Below, piece after piece: positions 55,926 through 64,000 of a stretch of 64,000 nucleotides of DNA. Every line of letters starts with the position of its first letter. Position 1 is the first letter of the stretch. A program made the translations under genes and the position numbers. The notes beneath the pieces are model-generated. The model saw nothing but the letters and a program-made list of their open reading frames with translations, did not search any database and was not told the DNA's origin. Source of the DNA: Ceratobasidium sp. AG-K (Eukaryota > Basidiomycota > Agaricomycetes > Cantharellales > Ceratobasidiaceae); assembly GCA_037039685.1 (NCBI GenBank), contig JAWNGF010000001.1:372001-436000 (forward strand), given 5' to 3'.

Positions 55926-57467
55926 TCACCTTGCAAGCACGTCCAAATCGGCTTGAGTATATGACTCTCCGCCCAGCATACCACCAGCCGGACGATGAGA
56001 GAAGGTAAAATTCAAGCTTAATACTTGCAACTCGGGATTGGGCGGGAGCTTTTTGGGTTTCAGATAATCGGCTAGGGCGGTTTCCAGGGGATCTTCCGAT
56101 TCGTTTAGTCCCCATATCCGAGCGCTGAGATATCGTACTTTAGGGAGATGCGCCGCTACGTTGAGTAGGTCCTTCAGTCGGACAACGGAGCGAAGGCGAA
56201 GTCGCGTAAGGTTTGGCCATAGTGCGGCAATGTTCTCAAACTCTGTGTACCCAGAATGTGGAGTAACCGTACGGCTTATTTCCAGCTTGCGAATGGGGAA
56301 GGCGCTCAGTTTGGATAGTAGCTCAAGGGGAAAGGGAGTAGGCCTGGGGGAATCTGATTCTCTCTCGTTTTGGATGATGAGGTAGTAAACTGGAGAGTTT
56401 TCCTTAATTAAAGGGACTAGTGAGTCGATAGCATTATTCATGCCCGCTCGGTTGTTGCCCCGTATTTTGAGTTTGATATGGTCGAGGTACGCAACAAGTG
56501 GCGTCTGGCACAATTTCGGGAGCATCCACCACCCATCGTCAGGAGCAGAGATGCTCAAGAACGTCAGATCTTCGAATCCATCAGTGAGCCATTTGTTTGT
56601 CATGAACGAGTAGTCCCGTATCGAAGAGGATTCTGCCCAATCACCCAGTTTCAAGCTCAAGGTATCCATGCTTGAGATTCGTGATGCTGCTGCAAGCAAA
56701 TCATCAAGCTGTTCCATGGAGCTTGGAACGAAATAAAGGTAGTGTAAACTCTGATCGGGCGTAGCTCGGCGTAACGCGGTCGATACCGTGGTCGCGGACG
56801 ATTTGGTCAGGTTTATTCGTAATTGTGTAAGACGAGGAGACCTCGAGAGGAGATATCCTAAAAGTTCAACATCGCCATCGTGGCCGTTTGCAATGAAGTC
56901 GAGCTTTTTGAGGCTCTCCAGATTAGTGGTAAAGAGTTCTAACCAGAATTGGTAGGCATGATATATATTCGAATGATTTGTGGCAGGAATGGAGATTTCG
57001 AGGGACGTCAGATGTGATAATAAGGCTCGCCTAGCTCCGGCGGCCAAGATGTCGCTCCTGATTGGCTCTTCCAAGAAATTGCCTGTGATATTACATTCAT
57101 CGTGGAGCTTCAGGGTCTCTACATACGGCGAATACAGCCCAACTCGGTTGAAGTAGTCGTCCGCAACGTCCGTTGGAACAATGATCTAGCAAGCATTGAA
57201 GTAAGTATTTTTACCTTTATATAGTAGGATTCTATTCACACTAACCTCGAGCCACCTAAAATCATCTACTATTGGATGACAGCCTGGCATCATGCGCAGT
57301 AAACGTGGCAGGTCCACCTCGGCTTTACGCCACACAATCGGGCAAGTCATGTTAAATAAGGTGTGACAGACTCTTAGAAGTTGGGTCAAGTCGTGGCGAG
57401 AAAGCTCCGAGCAGATCATATGGAATAGCTCCAAGGGCAAGGAGCAGAGTTTTTCTCGGGCGAACAT
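55926..57467 (-). CDS. F-box / leucine-rich protein, two main exons
   Basis: Exon 1 (57246-57467) starts with ATG and encodes MFAREKLCSLPLELFHMICS and ELSRHDLTQLLRVCHTLFN, a typical F-box. A GTTAGT...CTAG intron (57186-57245) keeps the frame into exon 2 (57185 to about 55926): IIVPTDVADDYFNRVGLYSP, then some 400 residues with regularly placed leucines (LTSLEIS, LESLKKLDFI, SPRLTQLRINL, LWPNLTRLRLRSV, LPKVRYLSARI, LQVLSLNFTF). The F-box should bind Skp1 and the leucine-rich part a substrate, as in SCF ligases. A GTGAGC at 55934 could be a donor for a short last exon. It belongs to the same broad class as the gene at 1203-2926 but is not its close copy. Confidence 0.75.
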
Positions 57468-57848
57468 GACTTGCGTTTCACAGAGTCCGGCCGGTATACC
57501 AAGGCCCAGCGGTGGCGTGTCCAGTTCTAGTTAATTTTGTCCGGCAGAGGGACCCGTGTGAGCTTATTATATGATTAGAGGCAAGATAATGCCAACTCAA
57601 CGCCAAGTGAGCAAGTTACGGCCAGAAGATGGCAATTCGGCGTGGGATGCTGCAGGGCCTACCCTAAAACACGTGACCAATACCAGGTGACATAAGCCCG
57701 ATCCAGGACACTTGAGCGAGCCACCACAGCCACTCGACAAGGCGTGCGGCTACTCGCCCTGGTCTATCGCTAGGTATGACTACTCCCATCGTTACCCAAG
57801 TCCTACAAAGACTTAATTTGACCCAATGTATGCTAACGGATTCTTAGT
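57468..57848. other. Divergent intergenic region
   Basis: About 380 bases between the minus-strand F-box/leucine-rich gene and the plus-strand F-box pseudogene. It contains the phrase CACCACAGCCACTCGA near 57722-57737, which is also present upstream of the intact paralogue (60774-60789), so the promoter was duplicated along with the gene. Confidence 0.45.
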
Positions 57849-60537
57849 ATGAAGGCTAAAGATTCCACAGCTAGCACGCTCACCCGATCCTCCTCAAAAC
57901 GAGTCCGCACGAGAACCAAGTCGAGAAAAAACAAAGAGAAAAAGACACAGAGCCCATGTCTAATCATTCAAATTTCTTTTGAGATCGTTATCCAAGTATA
58001 TTATCGCCACGTGCTACTCTCCCATTCCTCCTGACTCTCTTGGCAGGTGTTCAAAAATACTCGCCCCGCCGATTTACTCTCATTATCGCGCACCTGCAAA
58101 AGCTTTCGCAGCGCCCTAATGAAACACTCCGCCGAGGTTATATGGCAGTGTGTCAAAGATAATGTCCTTGGGCTGCCCTCCTATCCCTGGTCGAACATGA
58201 GCAAACCTCGATACGCTGCGTTGATTTTTTACCAAGCGCTGCACGGTAAGTTACCATATGTATATCGTATAACTTGAGCTTAACTTTTGGATTGAAAGTC
58301 GTGCGGCGAATCTACGGCCACGAACGCCGATCCGTGCTTGCTTGTACGCTTGTGTCAAGCTTGTCATGAGATTGTGTGAGTGCACCTATTTGATTTTGCT
58401 GGATGCTAATACTCTATACGCCACCCAGACTCGTCCTCGTAAACGAACTGGATAGTCGCACTAGGCGCATCCATAATCTAGTGCTCAAAACCTAGAGTGC
58501 ATTCTCTTGCTTTGAGTTGAGGGAATGTAGATTGACACGTTATAGGAATAAACTTTCGTCCTTCCAACGAAAATTGGCGTATTTACGGTTCCGGTCCTCC
58601 CTCGTATGGCCTCGTTTCCGAGGTCAAACAGATCAACGTAATGGTTAACGTTTTTTTTTTTTCACAAACTAGCTCCTCAGAGGCCCTAGAGAAGTGGAAG
58701 CAAGACGTCGTCAAGGAAGTGCGGCCACGCAAACAGGTAAGTCAGTGTAAAGCTATGATGGCTCTGACCCGTCGAAATCTCGTGATAGTTTGCAGAACGG
58801 CTTGACAGGCACTTCGATATCGTTTCCGATGCTCGTTTTGAAGAGATTGAAATTGTGAAGGAGAAAAGAATGGAGGAGTAATCGACATGTTTCCGAACGG
58901 AACTCCCTCGCTCCCTTATTAGGATCAAAATTTACCTTGGAAAGCTTGGCTGGTCGGACCGGGAATTCGAATTCGTTCACCCCGCCTCCGAGACATGGCT
59001 ATCACTAGTCAAGCAAAAGCGGCCACTGGCTAATAGAACTAAGTGTGGTGTGATTACATTTCCTGTACAAGGCTTCTAATTTCAGACTTGAACTTAGCCT
59101 GGAATGCACCTCTCCCCAGACTAGCGGAATTATTAGAGGAAAATCGGATGAGGTGAGGCTTCAAGAAAGCGATCGCAACGTGCGCGGGAGCCTGTGGAAA
59201 GCCCAAATTCACCAGTATCTTAACGCCTTTAGGCTGGCATTTCATCCGTTGGAGAAGCTTTTGAGGGACTTGGGTTTGGAAACCTACTCACAGAGGGTTT
59301 GACCCTCGATGGACCCACATCAACAATTGTGTCTAATTTCATGGGTCATTACCCTTTTCCGGATACTCCAACAGTAACAAGTTGGTCCTTCCCTCTTCAA
59401 ATTTAGCATATCGGGAGGGCGATGCGGTTGGGGCCTTCGGTCAACTCGCTCGTGAGAGGGATCACATCAGCACCCGGGTTACATTGTTCATAGACTGAGT
59501 CGAGGCGGGATTCTTTGCTCACCAGCATCCACGCTCCGATAGGTATAAAGTCCGGTACCAAGCAAAGGCAAGTGGATGGCGGGGCCATTCATATTGTGAT
59601 GGCTATCGTTTGGCAGAAATCAAACCCACCACCAGGAACTGAAGGCCTCCCGCTCAAGACTCAGGTTCTACTTCGTGCCGATACCATTTTTGCGGCCTCC
59701 GCCCCGCATGGTCTAGACTCGTCCTCTCAGCCTCTTTATTGCTACCCCGAATTCCTTCAACCGCACGGAGGCTACACTGTGAAGTACGACCCCTCTGACG
59801 CCGGAGACCAGCTTTGTCGACAGAGAGGCAGAGGAGGTGGCCAAGGCCCTACTGAAATGTGTCGAAATGCCTAATGCTTCATACCCAGAGCTCGCGATTA
59901 TTGGAAGGAGGTTTTGCTGTGGAAGGTGCCCTTCGCTAGATGTGATGGATTGGAAAGGACTAGTAGGTTTCATACGTCCGGTGTTATTTCTCTGGGTGAT
60001 TTTATTCATGTACTTATCGTAGCTGAAAAATTACTTGGATGAATTGAGCGTCTGGAGCGTTATGTCCACTTTCGAGTCACACCTCAAGTTTCGACCCCAA
60101 ATTTCAATCTATATGGCCAATGAGCATAAACTAGGGGATCTTCTGGACGAGGACGGAGAGAATATCCCTTTGATTGATCTGTTGGACGACAACTAGGTTG
60201 ATTTCCACCTAGCTCAAATAAATTTGAATAAGGATTCAGACTTTTGGTACTGCGTGCCATGCAGAAACTATGGGCGAAGATACGTATCATAAAATGGATT
60301 CCCATTCCATATGTGGAACAGGTAGATATGGCTTCCTCAAATTGGCATACAAATTGATGGGAGGCCGAACATGGTAGCCACCACATCTCGGAAAAAGATA
60401 TCAAGGAAGGCGTCCATTATTTTCTGGTAGAGGATACAAAATCATTCCTGGAGCACGGAAGCGCATGGACTCAGTGATGGGATACTCTCCTGGAGGAGGA
60501 CAAGGCTCAAGTAGACGGCGAGGAGAGGTGGAACTAA
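57849..60537 (+). pseudogene. F-box protein pseudogene, paralogue of the gene at 60909
   Basis: The same exon order as its right neighbour is readable: MKAKDSTASTLTRSSSKRVR, then VFKNTRPADLLSLSRTCKSF (F-box), STATNADPCLLVRLCQACHE (cysteine motif), LEKWKQDVVKEVRPRKQ, EIEIVKEKRMEE, LGKLGWSDREFEFV, then a C-terminal region with ERCPSLDVMDWKG-like and WYCVPCRNYGRRYVS motifs. Several frameshifts break it, for example near 59150 (before LQESDRNVRG) and near 59295. Stops follow CRNYGRRYVS (TAA near 60290) and occur inside the last exon (TGA near 60474). A 12-T tract lies at 58650. It ends WN-stop at 60537 like the intact copy. Tandem duplication followed by decay is the simplest reading. Confidence 0.75.
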
Positions 60538-60908
60538 AACAAGTCTGGATTCGGGAACCAAGTGTCTGCCTAATATGCCAATACCCCATAAAATATCTGT
60601 ACGAGTATTAATTATTCCGCGCCAATCGAAGTGTTACGACGGCCGAGTCAGTCGCGTTATACAAGCGTCAAAGATCGTCCGTCATGGCATAATTTAAATT
60701 GGGCGGCACGCCAGAGTGACACGTGACCGATATCAAATGACAAGTTTAGGCAATTGCACCACGCTCGAGCTCACCACCACAGCCACTCGATCCATCCACC
60801 TTCGCTTTCCAGCGCATCAATAGGTATGTAGCTTCTGCGCATAAGCAAGTCTCTTTAACTCGCTTATACTCTCACTTTGACCGAATATATGCTAATAAAA
60901 TTTCCAGA

Positions 60909-63450
60909 ATGGAGTCTGGAGGTTGCACAACCACCACAATCACTCGGCCCCCCTCGAAACGCGCTCGCACCAGGACTAAAGCTAATAGAGCTCAAGTGGC
61001 TAAGAAATTTCTCCTCTCCGGAATTTGCAAGCTTCCCGTCGAGATCCTTGCCGAAGTAAGTCGTCGTTACGCGCGCGTATTCCCTTCTGACACCATCGAT
61101 AGATATTCAAAAACGCTTATCCCGCCGATTTGATTTCCCTCTCGCGCACTTCCAGGAACTTTCGTGGCATTCTAATGAAACGCTCGGCTGAACATATATG
61201 GCGGTGTGCAGAGGACAACGTTCCAGACCTTCCCTCTTATCCGTGGTTGGACATCAACAGGCCACAATATGCCGCTTTGCTGTTCACCAAGAATTGTACG
61301 GTGCGTTGGTGCGTCCCTATCAGAAGGTATGCTGTTAACTTCGTTTTACCAGGAGTGCGGCAAATATACGGCAACAAACGCGGATCCGTTCCTCCTTGTG
61401 CGCTTGTGCCAGGATTGTCGTGCATTTGTGTGAGTGCTTTGAATAGGCAGGTCGATAAATTGTAATGTGCCTTTCAGGTTGGTTCCCGTGGACAATTGGG
61501 GCTTCCATACCAGCGACCTTAATAGGTTAGAGCTATGGTTAGGGCATTCTCGCAGGCTCGTTCCGGGGAGGAATTCGATCAATGGAAGCAAGATGTGCGG
61601 AAAGAAGTTAGTTTGCGTCGGCAGGTGAGTGAATGTCGAGATATTATCACATTTACAGGCAGTAACCATACAATTAGTTTGGGACACAGGTTGCATGGTA
61701 TATCGATAATATTTCTGAAAAACATTCGCAAGAGCTCGAAGTTATCAAGGAGGAAAGAATGGCAGAGTAAGTACGGGACAATGTTCTGTCTGACGCTTCC
61801 ATTCTTACTTTATTCAAAGGATCGAAGCGAAACTTCGGGAGCTTGGTTGGACTGATCGAGAATTAGACTTCCAAAAATCCCCAGTGTGCGGGAAATGGTT
61901 GGTGTTAGTCAGGAGGATTCGACCAATGACTGAAGAGAGTACGTATACACTTGTGCCCTGGCAATTTTGCTTCGCCTCTAACTTCAAGTCGAAACCAAGC
62001 ATGGAACATCCTTCTCCCGAAGCTGACGCTACTACTTGAGGCCAATCGGGCTCGGATAAGGAAGCTGGATTCCGTGGAGCAAAAAGAAACTTACAAAGCC
62101 AATATACATCGATATGTAAATGACTTCAGACTGGCCTATCACCCTTTGTGGACGTTTATTGAAGCTCTCGGATTTGAACATTTACTTGAGGACGACACGA
62201 CTTCAGACGAGCCTGCCTCAACTCTGGTGTCCAAATTCCTAGATCACTACCCTTTCCCGGATACACCGACGATCTTAGGCTGGCCTTTTATCAAAAAATT
62301 AGGAAGTGAGGACATGGGTCGAACTGAAACGTTCGCCAGGCTTGCCAACGAGGAGAATCGAATCGACGCTCGACTTACGAAATTCATCAAGGAAATCGAG
62401 GACGCGTTCGCCTTTCGTCTGATCCCGGAGTCCCCCGCGGATGTCGTCAAATTTAGAACGAAGGTAGACCAACTTCAAGATCTATCCAATTTGTTTGATT
62501 GCTCATTTGATTCTCAGAGATCGGTGGCACCTCCAGGAACCGATGAACTACCTTGGAATACTCAGATTCTTCTTCGTGCGGATGCCCTCTTTGCGAACGC
62601 GGACATTCATAATGATGACCCGGAACGACCCCAGCGGTTTTATTATTATACCGATTGCCTTAAGCCGCGTGGAGACCATAATGCTAGAACCAACCTCTCC
62701 GGAATTGCGGCTCATTACTGTCGATATGAAAAAGCAGAGGAGGTAGCTACGGCGCTATTGGAGTGCATAGGGACGCCAAATGCCTCGTTCTTGGAGCTCG
62801 CGATCCTCGGAAAGAAGTTTTGTTGTGAAAGGTGTTCCTCGCTGGAGTTGATGGATTGGAAGGGAATCGTAAGTTGCACGGATTTGTTGTTGTTCCTTAG
62901 TTCTCATGGGATTCGTATCTCAGTTGAAACACTACCTAGACGAACTTCATATCTGGAGTGCCCTATCCGCTTTCAAGTCGCACCCCAAGTTTCGGCCACA
63001 GTCCCCAATTTATATGACTAATGCCCATAAACTAGACGAGCTCCTGGATAATAATGGCGACTGTATCCCCTTGGTTTCCCTCTTAAACGACAGACAAGTT
63101 CATTTTCAATTAGTTCTCATAGACATGGTCAAGGATTCGGACAGCTGGTACTGTGCGCCGTGCAGAAACTATGGGCGGAGATACGTCTCGCAAGCTCCAG
63201 GGTCGTCACACATGTGGAACTGGTACGCATAGTTTTTTTTCTCCCTGAACTGGAGCGTGTGGGCTGAAGGCCAAATGGTGGTAGTCATCGCATTCACGAA
63301 GAGGATGCTACACAAGGAGTTCATTACTTCTTCGTAGAAGATCCGGCCTCATTTCTAGAGCGTGGAGGTGCATGGGCCGATAGTTGGGACACTCACCACA
63401 AGGGGCGCGAGGAAGACCCAGAGGTAGACGATGAGGACATTTGGAACTGA
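60909..63450 (+). CDS. F-box protein with C-terminal cysteine-rich region, multi-exon
   Basis: Exon 1 (60909-61055) encodes MESGGCTTTTITRPPSKRAR, a basic stretch, and the start of the F-box (GICKLPVEILAE). Exon 2 (61103-61300) completes it (IFKNAYPADLISLSRTSRNF) and has YAALLFTKNCT; exon 3 (61353-61429) has ECGKYTATNADPFLLVRLCQ, with paired cysteines. Small exons follow (WKQDVRKEVSLRRQ, VIKEERMAE, LRELGWTDRELDFQ), then a long exon (about 61990-62868) with a helical middle and HYCRYEKAEEVATALLEC and CCERCSSLELMDWKG. The last exons hold WYCAPCRNYGRRYVS, SHMWNW and an acidic end (EEDPEVDDEDIWN). The F-box should link to Skp1 in an SCF ubiquitin ligase; the CxxC groups suggest bound zinc. No stop or shift is seen, so this copy looks functional, unlike the one to its left. 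Confidence 0.72.
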
Positions 63451-63683
63451 AACTGGACTTTAGAATCGAAAGGCTGAAATAATTTGTTGCTGCAATACCC
63501 TGCTAAATTATCTGTATGCGTACCATGATCATGTTGGAGCGTTGCGACGTCGTGCGCCACAACTTGACCAAATGAGGATTAATGCGATGTTGACACGTGA
63601 TGGACCCTGATTAGGAAATGGGTAGATCTCAGGTTCCCTTGGACCAACCTCTCGACCATCACCTCCAGCTGCGTGTCTTCATC

Positions 63684-64000
63684 ATGGTCACCACTCGAGC
63701 CGGCACGTATGTGAACTTGGGAGAATCCAACTACCTGCCCTGATCTTGGTGTTGTAGCCAAATAGTTCCTGAGGAACCCCCAGAACCAAAACTGGTCGAA
63801 AGAAAAAGGAATGCACCAACGGACAGACCCAAGCCCTCCAAACGCCCTAGAACAAGCCTAAAGTACAAAAAGGAGGATGGAGGAAATGACCGTACTATGT
63901 GTAGATTTACGGAAGTGCCCGTAGAAACGTTTACAGAGGTATATTTGACGCGCCACACCCTTACTCCTTGCTTACCCTTCACAGATTTGCTCGTATCTGC
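63684..64000 (+). CDS. F-box protein, 5' end only (runs off the window)
   Basis: ATG at 63684 (MVTTRAGT) with a short intron ending at the TAG of 63756-63758, then QIVPEEPPEPKLVERKRN, a basic stretch (KPSKRPRTSLKYKK) and FTEVPVETFTE, a donor GTATAT, and after an acceptor CAG the start ICSYL. The pattern of basic leader, split F-box and donor position is that of the gene at 60909. It is a further paralogue, cut by the right edge. Confidence 0.65.

Overview
The window looks like nuclear DNA of a filamentous basidiomycete, most likely an Agaricomycete of the Rhizoctonia/Ceratobasidium group. This is inference. The grounds are short GT-AG introns of about 50-60 nt in almost every host gene, clustered F-box paralogues, a metacaspase-like gene, a DUF2235 hydrolase, an SNG1-family membrane protein, and a dense nest of Ty3/gypsy chromovirus retrotransposons. 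No rRNA, confident tRNA, CRISPR array or bacterial operon structure was seen.

Layout. 1-10900 is a gene region, mostly on the minus strand: a truncated F-box fragment, an F-box/leucine-rich gene, a metallo-beta-lactamase-fold protein, a DUF2235 alpha/beta hydrolase with its catalytic motifs spread over several exons, and a metacaspase-like gene broken by frameshifts, a T17 tract and a stop codon beside the catalytic cysteine. About 11975-39475 is one block of nested LTR retrotransposons. I call these E1 (13361-20596, nearly intact), E2 (the two halves that flank E1), E3 (a 5' LTR and gag only), E4 (old, plus strand), a solo LTR inside E4, E5 (30644-37874, inserted in the E4 3' LTR with a GTGTT target duplication) and E6 (the 3' end of a further element). 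40800-44000 holds an unusual protein-kinase-like gene and an unknown multi-exon gene. 44000-50970 shows no gene I can support. 50973-52872 is a nine-exon SNG1/DUF3533-type membrane protein. 53029-54046 is a fold-back repeat with two 226-bp arms. 54738-64000 is a cluster of F-box genes, one of them a pseudogene lying next to its intact paralogue, and a further one running off the right edge.

The most interesting material is in the retrotransposons. (1) E1, E4, E5 and E6 all carry a third, tryptophan-rich reading frame between pol and the polypurine tract/3' LTR; its protein is recognisably related in all four, and I do not know a described family for it. (2) The gag-pol junctions of E1 and E5 share a GGGAAAA heptamer, a 5-nt spacer and a hairpin that encloses the gag stop codon, with pol in the -1 frame. 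This is a candidate programmed frameshift. (3) In E1, E2, E3 and E5 the presumed 5' end of the mRNA, about 30 nt after the TATA box, is complementary over 11-12 nt to the sequence 2 nt downstream of the 5' LTR, as in Tf1-type self-primed elements. (4) The LTRs carry repeated TGACTCA (Gcn4/AP-1-like) sites upstream of the TATA box.

Exon limits were placed by eye from splice signals and reading frame, so individual boundaries may be off by a few bases.
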